A stretch of 64,000 nt of DNA from JAJPKK01 sp963844635. GTDB taxonomy: Bacteria > Pseudomonadota > Alphaproteobacteria > Rhizobiales > Xanthobacteraceae. The notes under the pieces are model-generated. The model ran no database searches. It worked only from the letters and a program-made list of their open reading frames with translations, and was not told the DNA's origin. The stretch spans positions 124,001-188,000 of the forward strand of contig CAWJPD010000008.1 in the NCBI GenBank assembly GCA_963844635.1, written 5' to 3'. Shown piece by piece: positions 38,235-47,082 of the stretch (within the stretch, counting starts at the first letter, position 1; every line of letters begins with the position of its first letter). The position numbers and the translations under genes were made by a program.

Positions 38235-38774
38235 TCAGCGGGGCGCCAGCACCATGATCATCTGCCGCCCTTCGAAACGGGCATCCATCTCGACCTTGGC
38301 GAGCTTCTCGGTGTCGCCTTTGACGCGTGCGAGCAGCCTCGCGCCAAGCTCCTGGTGAGCCATTTCGCGACCACGAAACCGCAGCGTGACCTTGACCTTG
38401 TCGCCCTCTTCGAAGAAGCGCTGCATGGCGCGCATCTTCACGTCATAGTCGTGGTCGTCGATCATCGGCCGGAACTTGACTTCCTTGACCTCGACGATCT
38501 TTTGCTTCTTACGGGCTTCCGCCTGCTTCTTCTGCTCCTGGTACTTGTACTTGCCGAAATCGAGCAGTTTGCAGACGGGGGGCGTCGCATTCGGTGAAAT
38601 CTCGACAAGGTCCAGTCCGGCCTCCTTGGCGATCGCCAATGCGTCCGAAATCGCTACATTGCCGCGATTGCCGCCGTCCTTGTCGATCAGGTGAACCTCG
38701 CGAACGCGGATGTCTTCATTGATGCGCGGACCGTCCTTCGGAACGGGCGGCGCGGCTCTCATCGGTCGACGAAT
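38235..38774 (-). CDS. infC: Translation initiation factor IF-3, likely AUU start
   Basis: IF-3, about 179 residues, keeps ribosomal subunits apart and checks start codons. The conserved blocks are PRINEDIRVREVHLIDKDG, AGLDLVEISPNATPPVCKL, DFGKYKYQEQKKQAEARKKQ, KVKVTLRFRGREMAHQELG and the C-terminal GRQMIMVLAPR. An ATT at 38774 gives the residues RRPMRAAPPVPKDGPRI, matching the MRRP start of rhizobial IF-3, and CAGGAG lies nine bases upstream; the ATG at 38762 would drop RRP. An AUU start is the known autoregulatory device of infC. Confidence 0.93.
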   Translation of the reverse strand: MRRPMRAAPPVPKDGPRINEDIRVREVHLIDKDGGNRGNVAISDALAIAKEAGLDLVEISPNATPPVCKLLDFGKYKYQEQKKQAEARKKQKIVEVKEVKFRPMIDDHDYDVKMRAMQRFFEEGDKVKVTLRFRGREMAHQELGARLLARVKGDTEKLAKVEMDARFEGRQMIMVLAPR

Positions 38775-38987
38775 GGCTGTCTTCTCCTGTCTTGTTGAAC
38801 TCTGCCCCGAACAGCATCAAACGGAGCCGCTAGCCGAGGCACGGCGGCGCAAATCATGTGCTCGGAAACTCATAAAGATTGGTAGAAACGACGGGGGAGT
38901 CAACGGGAATGCGCCAGATTTGCGCAAACTCTCTCAAGTCGGACCTGCGAGGCCGTTCAACCGGCCTATGCGGGCGGGCACGCAGCC

Positions 38988-40373
38988 TCACTTCGGGCAT
39001 CGGGCGATTTCGGCGTAAATGTCGAGCATCTGATTGGGGCGCGCATAGTTGGCAAACTGGGTCAGGACACGGTCGCGGCCCCGCCGGCCCATCGCGGCCC
39101 TGGTGCTTTCCGGCACCGACAACAACCGGATCAGGCTGGTGGCAAGTTCGCCATCGTCGCCGCTGCGGAAGCGAAACCCGGTGATGCGATCTTCCGGTAC
39201 GGCCGGCGGCGCGAGCACCATCTCCGGCCCTGCCGCAAGGTCGGACGCGATTACCGGCCGCGCCATGGCCATGGCTTCCAGCAGGCTTCGCTGCGGGCCT
39301 TCAAGTTGAATGGAAGCCGAGATGACCGCGACCGCGGCACCATAGGCAGCCGGGGCGTCGGCCGGCTTGCCGACGATGCGGATGACGTCGGAAGTCCGGG
39401 TGGCCAGCACGAGGTCCCATAAGTGGCCACTATAGCTGGAACGCCCATGGTCTTCGCCGACAAAGGCGAACGCAAAGTCGCGCAGGCCGATGTCCTTGAG
39501 CCGCCGCGCTGCCCGCACCACCACGTGGTGGCCTTTGCGGCGCAGGATGCGTCCGGTCACGACGATGACATGCGTCCCCTCCGCGATGCCCCAAGCCGCG
39601 CGCACCGCCTCGATGCGCTCCGGCGTCACCCGCGGCGGATCGAACCAGGTGAAATCGACATGGGGCGGGGCGACCACGATGCGAACCGCGGCGTCGCGAT
39701 AGCGCTCTGTGATGGCGTCCGCAATCTGATCGCTGAGTGCGATCACTCTCTCGCCGCGCGCCATCACGCTGTTGTACAGCCGCTTGAGAAGGTTCTGATC
39801 GCGGTACGCATTGTACCACGTGGTGACGAGCGGTACGTCGGCGAGGCGGCAAGCCGGCAGCGCGCTCCAGGCCGGCGCACGCGCCAGCGCATGGACGACG
39901 CAGCAGCGCCGCTCGGCAATGATGCGCCGGAGCACCACGGCGTTGCGTGCGATCATCAGTGGATTGCGGCTCGCCAAGTCGAGCAGCACCAGTTCGGCGC
40001 CGCACGCGGTGACCTGCGGCTCCAGCGGTCCTCCGCCGGAAACAACGATGGCACGATGGCCCGCCGCCGTGAGCATGCGCGCGAGCTCGACCGCGCCCTC
40101 GTCGGCGGCGCCGGCTTCCAGGGTCGGGGCCGCTATCAGGACGGAAAGGACAACCGACGCGTTGGTCACCGGAACCAGCGTCGCCCGCGCCGCGTACGCA
40201 ACCGGGACTTCCGGCTCGACCACCGAACGCGCCGCAATGAAGGATTTCCCCACACCCCGCCCCCGGACTCGCGATCTCGTCCGCCGGACTGCCGCCGGCT
40301 GTTCGGCCTCTGACCGAGTTGCGCCGCTTTTGTTCACATCCCTGAGGTCGGTGGTATAGACCGACTGCAACAT
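38988..40373 (-). CDS. GT4-type glycosyltransferase
   Basis: A 461-residue GT-B fold glycosyltransferase. After an unusual N-terminal extension of about 75 residues, the acceptor half has SVLIAAPTLEAGAADEGAVE and VTTWYNAYRDQNLLKRLYNS; the donor half has VVTGRILRRKGHHVVVRAAR, VFVGEDHGRSSYSGHLWDL-like text, RIVGKPADAPAAYGAAVAVI and QRSLLEAMAMARPVIASDLA, the EX7E sugar-nucleotide site. It probably adds a sugar to a lipopolysaccharide or exopolysaccharide precursor. It lies divergent from the R2-interrupted hydrolase gene. The true start may be internal; no better ATG was found before the domain. Confidence 0.85.
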   Translation of the reverse strand: MLQSVYTTDLRDVNKSGATRSEAEQPAAVRRTRSRVRGRGVGKSFIAARSVVEPEVPVAYAARATLVPVTNASVVLSVLIAAPTLEAGAADEGAVELARMLTAAGHRAIVVSGGGPLEPQVTACGAELVLLDLASRNPLMIARNAVVLRRIIAERRCCVVHALARAPAWSALPACRLADVPLVTTWYNAYRDQNLLKRLYNSVMARGERVIALSDQIADAITERYRDAAVRIVVAPPHVDFTWFDPPRVTPERIEAVRAAWGIAEGTHVIVVTGRILRRKGHHVVVRAARRLKDIGLRDFAFAFVGEDHGRSSYSGHLWDLVLATRTSDVIRIVGKPADAPAAYGAAVAVISASIQLEGPQRSLLEAMAMARPVIASDLAAGPEMVLAPPAVPEDRITGFRFRSGDDGELATSLIRLLSVPESTRAAMGRRGRDRVLTQFANYARPNQMLDIYAEIARCPK

Positions 40374-40445
40374 CGCGGCAACGCTCGAAGTAACGAAAAA
40401 TTAATCTTCCGAGCAGCGCACCGACAACGGGTTTGGATCGCAATT

Positions 40446-41342
40446 GTGACGGATCAGCGGAATTGCATCGAGGTCGGGCCAGGCAGCGATCGGCGGAACA
40501 TTGCCGTGGCACGGCGCCTGGGCGCCGCTCCCGGCTTGATGTGGCTCGGCGGGTTCAAGTCGGACATGGGCGGGACGAAAGCGATTGCGCTCGACCTCTG
40601 GGCAGAACAGCAGGGCCGCGCCTGCGTGCGCTTCGACTATTCGGGACACGGCGCGTCCGGCGGCGCCTTCACCGATGGCACCATCAGCCGCTGGCTCGAG
40701 GAAAGCCTTGCCGTTTTCGAAGCCTGCTGTGAAGGGCCGCAGATCCTCGTTGGCTCCTCAATGGGCGGGTGGCTCGCGCTTTTGCTGTCTGCGCAAGTAT
40801 TGCGACGGGGTCTTGGGGCTCCCGCCAAAATAACGGCTCCGACCCTCGGCAAAAATCAGCAGCCTGGTAAAGAGAACGGCCCCGCGACGGATTCAATTAT
40901 TTTGGCGGGTACCCCTACCGGGCCGGCAACAATCGCCGCGCTGGTGCTGATCGCTCCCGCCGTCGATTTCACCGAGGAGTTGATGTGGAAGCGGTTTCCG
41001 GCGGCGGCGAAGCAAGCGATTTCGACCGCGGGAGCCTGGCTGCGACCCTCGTCCTATGCCGAGGAGCCGTACCCGATCACGCGCGCGCTGATCGAGGATG
41101 GCCGCCGTCATTTATTGTTGGGCGGGCTGATAGAAACCGGCTGCCCGGTGCGCATCCTGCAAGGTGTCCAGGACCCCGACGTGCCGTGGCGGCATGCGGT
41201 CGACCTGGTCTCACGGCTGGCTCAGGACGATGTCGTGTTGTCGCTGATCAAGGACGGGGACCACCGCCTGTCGCGGCCGGAAGACATCGAGCGTCTCATT
41301 GCCACGATCTCCGAGTTTGACGGGATCGCGGCGCCCGCATGA
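40446..41342 (+). CDS. Alpha/beta hydrolase containing an in-frame R2 insertion
   Basis: A 298-residue hydrolase from GTG 40446. Core pieces are LMWLGGFKSDMGGTKAIALD, VRFDYSGHGASGG, the nucleophile elbow GSSMGG at residues 103-108 (Ser105), LIAPAVDFTEELMWKRFP, CPVRILQGVQDPDVPW (acid region) and KDGDHRLSRPEDIERL (His). Between the elbow helix and the next strand, residues 124-157 (APAKITAPTLGKNQQPGKEN and on) are encoded by R2 copy 3. Removing the 102 bases (element plus 3-bp duplication) joins SAQVLRRG to the strand ALVLIAP, the expected fold. The protein may still fold with a longer surface loop. Confidence 0.85.
   Translation: MTDQRNCIEVGPGSDRRNIAVARRLGAAPGLMWLGGFKSDMGGTKAIALDLWAEQQGRACVRFDYSGHGASGGAFTDGTISRWLEESLAVFEACCEGPQILVGSSMGGWLALLLSAQVLRRGLGAPAKITAPTLGKNQQPGKENGPATDSIILAGTPTGPATIAALVLIAPAVDFTEELMWKRFPAAAKQAISTAGAWLRPSSYAEEPYPITRALIEDGRRHLLLGGLIETGCPVRILQGVQDPDVPWRHAVDLVSRLAQDDVVLSLIKDGDHRLSRPEDIERLIATISEFDGIAAPA
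40816..40914. mobile_element. R2 palindromic MITE-like element, copy 3 (in-frame in a gene)
   Basis: A 99-bp copy with ends GGGCTCCCGCCAAAATAACGG and TTCAATTATTTTGGCGGGTACCC. The flanking triplets are TTG (40813-40815) and CTA (40915-40917). Element plus triplet is 102 bases, so the host gene frame is kept, and the element has no stop codon in that frame. Confidence 0.88.
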
Positions 41343-41366
41343 TCCTTCAAACGCGACCTGGACGGC

Positions 41367-41464
41367 AGGATCCCGAAAAGTTGCAGACTTTTCGGACGAA
41401 GCTCATGCGGAAAATCAAAGAGAAACGAGTGGGAGGCGATGCAAGCTGAACGCATCCCGCTCTA
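41367..41464. repeat. R1 palindromic repeat, copy e (inverted)
   Basis: In reverse orientation, it has GGATCCCGAAAAGTTGCAGA, CTTTTCGGACGAAGCTCATGC and the outer arms GTGGGAGGCGATGC and GAACGCATCCCGCTCTA. It lies in the convergent space between the hydrolase and the exported protein gene at 41476. Confidence 0.75.
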
Positions 41465-41475
41465 AAGCATCCCGA

Positions 41476-42340
41476 TTAGAAATCCGGCGTCGCCGCGGCC
41501 GGCATATGATAATCGAAGACGTTGACGTTGTTCTCGGCGCAGATCTTTTCGTAGGCTTCCTGCTCGACCCGGCGGTAGCGCCGCATTCCGCTCCACGGCT
41601 GATAGAAGGCCTCAGGGTCTTCGACTGTGAAGGTCACCTGCATCATCTTGCCGCCATCGATCAGCTGCCAGCGCTCGACGACATGCAACTTCTCGGAGTG
41701 CGGCGTGCGGTAGACGTCGAGCACGGTCTTGTCGTTCAGCCCGATGGTGTCGACAACGAGGATATCGCCCTCATAATGGCCGACCGACTCGCCGTACCAG
41801 GACGGCTTCGGGTTCGCGGAATGCGGCACGTCGAGATAGATACGCCGCGCCTGGTTGTCCTCGCGCCATAGGATCCAGACTTCCTTCGGCGTTTGCAAGA
41901 ACACGAGCGGGTCGGGGCCGCCATAACCCATGAAGAAAGGCACGCCCGCGGGAACGCAACTCGATTGCGGGGTAAACGCGCTTTTCTTGCCGGCAAGAAT
42001 TTCGTCGACGTCCGTCTTCATCCGTTCCTTCACCCACGGCATCAGGTTCGCATTGGAGAGATCGGCGAGGCGGAAGGTCGGCGGCTTGTCGAGTCCGTTG
42101 GGAACGAAGGGGTGGGCGGGGTCGCTGACCACCGGCGGCAGCCGGCCAGGGCACCGGCTCGTAGAATGGGCCGCCGCCATTCAATCCGACCCATCCGGCG
42201 AAATTGGACGAGAAATCGGGAGGCGCGGGCCTTTCCTGTGCGATGCCCGGCGCGACTGAGGCCGCAAGAAAAGCCGCTGCCGCAGCGACCAGGGTCGATG
42301 CGCCAAATGGCTCCCGCCCTCTGCAACGAGCTGGCATCAT
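41476..42340 (-). CDS. Exported protein of unknown function, paralogue of the next gene, one frameshift as sequenced
   Basis: About 287 residues. The N-terminal frame (from 42340) has a signal-like segment (STLVAAAAAFLAASVAPGIA) and PDFSSNFAGWVGLNG; after a break near 42145 the main frame continues with RLADLSNANLMPWVKERM, CVPAGVPFFMGYGGPDPLVF, VWILWREDNQARRIYLDVPH, GDILVVDTIGLNDKT and MRRYRRVEQEAYEKICAEN. The layout is shared with the gene just upstream. The family is known to me only as hypothetical. Both genes are on one strand with a 43-bp gap, suggesting joint expression. Confidence 0.6.
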
Positions 42341-42383
42341 CGATTTATCCTTGGTCGTCCGGCACTCGCGTTCGCGCGCGCCA

Positions 42384-43245
42384 TTACTTTTGCGACGCCT
42401 TGAAATACCGCAAATCCGGGGGCGGTTGATCCTTCTTGGCCGGCATCAGCAGGCCGTCGCCGTTGAGGAAATAGTTTTCCTTGCCGATCATGATCTGGCC
42501 GTTGCCTTCGCTGATGTAATATTCTGGCCACATCGGACGCGGATCCTCGCTGCGCACGTAATGTCTTGTCGACCATCCACGGCCGCGTCAAGGCGTGATC
42601 GATGGTCGTTATTTCGTCATGAATGATGGTCGGGTCGGCCTTGTCGAGGTAAATCCGCTCTTTGAAGATCGACTGATTGTCGAAATGCAGCGGCAAGCCG
42701 GCCTCGTCATAGGCGCGCGGCCCCTTGAAGCCGCGCGTCTCAACTTCGAGCACGTCGTATTTGCCGTCGCCATCCTCGTCGACCCAGCGGCCGATCGAAT
42801 ATCCTGCATAGGTCGGCTCGATCTCTTTCGGCCAGTCGCGCCCATCAGTAAAGATGCGGCGGTAATGGTCGTACATGCCGACGAGGATGTATGTCGTTTC
42901 CGGCGTGACCACGAATTCGAGCGGGATGAACGCCATCATCATGTGCGGCATGCCGGCGGGGCGCCCGAGCGTGGTCGGGAAATTGCCTAGGCCGCCTTTG
43001 GCCTGATCGGCGACGCTGTCGGCCAGCACCTTCTGATACTCGGGCGTGAGCGGCGCCTGCTGGCCAAAACCCCACGGCTTGGTCTGGTCATGGGATGGCT
43101 GGGTGGGCAGGCGAATAGCGGGCCGCGACCACTGCCCGCTCCAATCGGGGTACTTGCCATCCTCGGCGGCATTCGCAGTCGCGGTCCCGAGGCTCGCCGC
43201 CGCGGCGGCGAGCACGAGCACGCAAGCCGTATTTCGATAAAGCAT
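42384..43245 (-). CDS. Exported protein of unknown function, paralogue pair member, one frameshift as sequenced
   Basis: About 286 residues. The signal peptide is MLYRNTACVLVLAAAAASLG followed by TATANA. The mature part has YPDWSGQWSRPAIRLP, PLTPEYQKVLADSVADQA, TPETTYILVGMYDHYRRIFT, WVDEDGDGKYDVLEVETRG, HFDNQSIFKERIYLDKADP and TTIDHALTRPWMVDKTL. A break near 42563 shifts to the frame WPEYYISEGNGQIMIGKENY ending at 42384. Without the correction the protein would end in an unrelated tail. It is followed by a shorter relative. The role is unknown. Confidence 0.62.
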
Positions 43246-43422
43246 GTCTGCTCTCCTGCATCGGACAGGTGTGCGCGATTGCAGCCGACCGCGCGTGGGA
43301 TGCCGGCGAGACTACAACGCCGGCTTCCGCCATGGAATGGCGGCAAAATCCATGCCCTTGTTCGAGATGGCATGGTTCGCCTGCTTCGGACGGGAGGCCA
43401 TTCTCGCCTCATGCCGAGGTTA

Positions 43423-43520
43423 GGGCTCCCGCGAAAATAACTGCTCCGAGAATTGGCAGAAATCAGGGCCTGATGCGGCGAACGGACCTACGACGGATTC
43501 AGTTATTTTCGCGGGTACCG
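43423..43520. mobile_element. R2 palindromic MITE-like element, copy 4
   Basis: A 98-bp copy with ends GGGCTCCCGCGAAAATAACTG and CAGTTATTTTCGCGGGTACCG. The flanking sequence is TTA on both sides (43420-43422 and 43521-43523), within a wider match GTTAG. The right TTA is the TAA stop codon of the minus-strand flavoprotein gene ending at 43521. Confidence 0.88.
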
Positions 43521-44993
43521 TTAGTTCTGCGTGGCGGCATGCTTCCCCGCGAGGCGGCCGAACACGGCATTGCGGGTCTGCCCAGTGAACGAAGGGTAGT
43601 TGTGAAAGAACAGCCCCAAAATGTCGCCGGAGGCATAAAGTCCGCGGATCGGCTCGTGCATCGAATTGAGCACCTGCGCATTCGGGTTGACCATCACGCC
43701 GCCAAAGGTGAACGTGATCCCGCAAGTCACCGGATAGGCGCGAAACGGCGGCGCCTCGATTCGGATCGCCCAATTGGATTTCGCGATCGCGAGCCCTTGG
43801 GTCGCCTTGCCGTCCGGCCGCGTCGGGTCGAACGGCGCGTCGTCGCGGCAGGCGGCGTTGAACTGGGCGACCGTATCGACGAGCACTTCCGGAACGAGAC
43901 CGATCCTGCGCGCCAGTTCGGCGATCTCCCACCCTTCTTCAAAGCTCGCTTGGTGATGCGGATATCGCCGCTGGGCGAGCCCGGTCTGGTCAAAAATCTG
44001 CCAGGCCGCGGCGCCGGGTTGGCCAAGAATGGCGCGGCCCGTCTTCGCATAAGTGTAGGAGTGCTGGGCTTCACCTTCATCGAAGAAGCGCAAGCCAAGC
44101 GCGTTCACCGTGATCCCGAACGGATAATCGTAACGGCTCTGAGTGTTGCCGCGCCCGTCTGCATGCTGGGCGGTCTCGAAATCGGGCGCATTGGCGTCGA
44201 TCGGCGACATGTGCCCGGATTGCCAATGTCCACCCGTCGCGGCGCCGAGCGTGAGCAGTGCGTTCAAGACCTCGCCGGTGTCGTGCCGCGACCCTCTTAC
44301 CTTGACGAAGTCGGAGTTGCCAGAGAGATACCGTGCCCGCATTTCGGCGCTCGCCTGGAAACCGCCGGCGCAAGCGATGACGGCACGGGCCGCAAGTTCG
44401 TAATCGTCTTCGGGGGTGGACACGCGCACGCCGTCGACCCGGTGCATGTTGCCGTGAACGGCGGCGACCGGGGAGGAAAACCGGATTTCGATGCCCATCC
44501 CTTCGGCGATCTCGCGCCATTGCTCCAGCAGGCCGACGCCGCCACCGGCGACATGAATGGCGATGCCGCGCTCGAAGTAGCGCTTGGCGCCGACCTTGGC
44601 GTGTTCCTTGAGCAGCTCCCAGCGGATGCCTCGCTGCTTCATCCAATGAACGGCGCCGTTGGATTGATCGACCAGCGTGCGAGCGAGCACCGGGTCCATG
44701 CGTCCCAACGTCATGCGTTCGAGGTCGGTCAGGAAATCCTGTTGCGAATAGGGGGCAATCTGCAGGCTGCTAAAATAATTCGCGTCGACATCTGGGACGA
44801 ATTCGCGGATTTCTTCCGCGCCGCGGTGCCAGAAGCGAAACCCGGTGCCGGAGTAGCGGGCGTTGCCGCCATATTCCGATCGCGGTGCCTTCTCCAGCAT
44901 GATCACGCGAGCGGCGCCGTGCTCCTTGGCCGCGACTGCAGCATCGAAGGCGGCGCTACCCCCGCCGATTACCACGACATCGCAGGTTTCCAA
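43521..44993 (-). CDS. FAD-dependent oxidoreductase, tricarballylate dehydrogenase (TcuA)-like
   Basis: A 490-residue flavoprotein of the fumarate reductase/3-ketosteroid dehydrogenase superfamily. The FAD motif is VVVIGGGSAAFDAAVAAKEH; further blocks are APRSEYGGNARYSGTGFRF, HVAGGGVGLLEQWREIAEG, ARAVIACAGGFQASAEMRA, YPVTCGITFTFGGVMVNPNA and IRGLYASGDILGLFFHNYPS. TcuA oxidises tricarballylate to cis-aconitate; homologues may act on other acids. The stop codon abuts R2 copy 4. A VOC-family gene lies upstream on the same strand, and the MmgE/PrpD and cyclodeaminase-family genes are divergent, suggesting a small catabolic group. Confidence 0.83.
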   Translation of the reverse strand: METCDVVVIGGGSAAFDAAVAAKEHGAARVIMLEKAPRSEYGGNARYSGTGFRFWHRGAEEIREFVPDVDANYFSSLQIAPYSQQDFLTDLERMTLGRMDPVLARTLVDQSNGAVHWMKQRGIRWELLKEHAKVGAKRYFERGIAIHVAGGGVGLLEQWREIAEGMGIEIRFSSPVAAVHGNMHRVDGVRVSTPEDDYELAARAVIACAGGFQASAEMRARYLSGNSDFVKVRGSRHDTGEVLNALLTLGAATGGHWQSGHMSPIDANAPDFETAQHADGRGNTQSRYDYPFGITVNALGLRFFDEGEAQHSYTYAKTGRAILGQPGAAAWQIFDQTGLAQRRYPHHQASFEEGWEIAELARRIGLVPEVLVDTVAQFNAACRDDAPFDPTRPDGKATQGLAIAKSNWAIRIEAPPFRAYPVTCGITFTFGGVMVNPNAQVLNSMHEPIRGLYASGDILGLFFHNYPSFTGQTRNAVFGRLAGKHAATQN

Positions 44994-45091
44994 GGGATCG
45001 CTCCGCCCCCAAATTGCCCGGCGCTGTCAGTCCGGCTGAGAAACACCGACGGACAGCCACCGACAACCGCGCCGCCGTGCGAAGGCAGCGA

Positions 45092-45502
45092 TTACCGGAC
45101 CGCGTTTTTTTGCAATTCGCGCGTACGCTGGTCGCGATCGCCCTGGAACTCGGCCTCGTCGTAGCCGTGCGCAGAAACATCGAAGAGATTGCCGTCTGGG
45201 TCCATGGCGCGGTATTCGGCGAACGGGCGGTTGGCCGGCCGCATTTCCAGCGGCTCGTCGTATTTTTTTAACTTGTCTTCCGTTTCATTAATATCATCGA
45301 CGTGGAAACCGAAGTGGTTGATGCCGCTCGGCGTGGCCTCGCCGCGGTTTCGCAGCAGCGCGAGGGTCAAATAGCCATCGCTCATGTAAATCGCGCCGCC
45401 TTTCTCGCTTCGAATCCGCCTCATGCCGAACACGTCCTCGTAGAACGTTGCGAGCCGTTCGGGGCTCTTGGTCTTGATCGCGAGATGTCGAATTTTTCCC
45501 AT
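45092..45502 (-). CDS. VOC family (glyoxalase/dioxygenase-like) protein
   Basis: A 136-residue protein with one vicinal-oxygen-chelate module pair: IRHLAIKTKSPERLATFYED, VFGMRRIRSEKGGAIYMSDG, LTLALLRNRGEATPSGINHF, GFHVDDINETEDKLKKYDEP and YRAMDPDGNLFDVSAHGYD. The His in HLAIKT, the His in INHFGFHV and the acidic DPDGNLFD segment fit metal ligands of this fold. ATG 45502 (MGKIRHLAIK) is favoured over 45517, since the domain starts there. It is upstream of the TcuA-like gene by about 100 bp. The substrate is unknown. Confidence 0.82.
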   Translation of the reverse strand: MGKIRHLAIKTKSPERLATFYEDVFGMRRIRSEKGGAIYMSDGYLTLALLRNRGEATPSGINHFGFHVDDINETEDKLKKYDEPLEMRPANRPFAEYRAMDPDGNLFDVSAHGYDEAEFQGDRDQRTRELQKNAVR

Positions 45503-45683
45503 CGTTTCCTCCGGCATTGGCTGGGTCGTGTCATTGCATGCGCGGTCTCACGACTGTAGAAGCCGGTGTGCGCCGTGGGAAGAGGACGCGATCCCGGCGG
45601 GGCGCCGGACCAACCCGTAACGGCCAGCCTCCCTTCGTGGAGTAGCGCTGACCAGATGCGTCTCGATCGGCCAGGAACACGCG

Positions 45684-47082
45684 TTGATCCAGCCATTGTC
45701 CGAGATCAGCGGACCGACCCGCGCGCTTGCTGCTTACATCGCCGCAGCGTTCGACCAACCGCTGCCGGATCGCGTGATCGACAAGGCGCGCCAGCATGTC
45801 CTGGACGCGCTAGCGGCCATGATATCGGGAACGTCGCTTCACCCCGGTCGAACTCGCGATCGCCTTTGTCGAAAAGCTGGGCGGTGCCCCGGAATCCTCA
45901 GTTGTCGGGACGAACTTGCTGACGTCGCCGGTCCAGGCGGCGCTCGCCAACGGCATGCTGGCGCATGCCGACGAGACCGACGATTCGCATGCACCATCCC
46001 GCACGCACCCGGGGTGCGCCGTGATTCCGGCGGCACTCGCGGTCGCAGAAAGCGTGAAGGCCAGCGGCGAAAGCCTGCTGCGCGCCGTTGTTCTCGGCTA
46101 CGATGTGACCGCGCGACTATCTTATGCACTCGGCGCCGATGCGTTCGCCGCAGCTTCGCGCAGCACCCATAGTTTCGGCGGTACCTTCGGCGCCGGGGCG
46201 GCGGCGGGCGCGTTGCTCCGTCTTGGCGAGCGGCAGGCACGCCATCTGCTTTCGTTCTGCGCCCAGCAGGCCTCGGGCATCGCGTGCAATGTGCGCGATT
46301 CCGAGCATGTCGAAAAGGCCTTCGACTTCGGCGGCATGCCGGCACGCAACGGGGTGACGGCAGCGCTGATGGCCGCCGCCGGATTCACCGGCGTCGACGA
46401 TGTATTCAGCGGCGAGCGCAATTTCTTCGATGCCTATGCGGGCCGGCCCGAACCCGGGCGTCTTGCCGAGAGGTTCGGTCACCATTTCGAGATCATGGAC
46501 ACCAACATCAAGAAATGGTCCGTCGGGTCGCCGGCACAATCCGCCCTCGACGCGCTCACCGACCTGATGGAAACCGAGCGGATTGCTGCGACCGACATCA
46601 AAACGATCGAAGTGCAGCTGCCTTCGCGCTCGGCACGCACTGTCGATGCGGCCGCGATGCCGGATGTGAACGTGCAGCACCTGATGGCGATGCTGTTGAG
46701 CGACGGTCAGCTCACTTTTGCGTCGATCCACGACCTTGCGCGGATGACTGATCCGGCCATCATGGCGCTGCGAAGAAAGATCGCTGTTGTCCCGAGCGAG
46801 GAACTTGCGCTGGCGACACCGCGTCGGCAGGCTATTGTGACGATGACGACTCATGACGGCCGTCATCTCTCCCGGCGCAGCTTTGCCGTTCGTGGAAGCG
46901 CGGACAATCCGATGGCGCAGAGCGAGGTCGAAGCCAAGGCGCTCGGCCTGATCGCTCCGGTCATGGGCTTGCAGCAGGCACAGACGATCGTGGAGACGAT
47001 TCGCCGGCTGGAGACAGTTGCCGACCTCACCGAGCTGCGGCACTTGTGGCAGATGCGGGCCGCAGCGGGATCGGTCGAATGA
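45684..47082 (+). CDS. MmgE/PrpD family protein, one frameshift as sequenced
   Basis: About 465 residues, related to 2-methylcitrate dehydratase (PrpD). The N-terminal frame (TTG 45684) has GPTRALAAYIAAAFDQPLPD and DALAAMISGTSLHP; after a C-run at 45841-45844 with one extra base it continues LAIAFVEKLGGAPESSVVG. The main frame has NGMLAHADETDDSHAPSRTH, the PAALAVAESVKASGESLLRA block, CNVRDSEHVEKAFDFGGMPA and RNGVTAALMAAAGFTGVDD. Substrates in the family range from methylcitrate to iminodisuccinate. Its stop overlaps the start of the next gene as ATGA. Confidence 0.82.
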
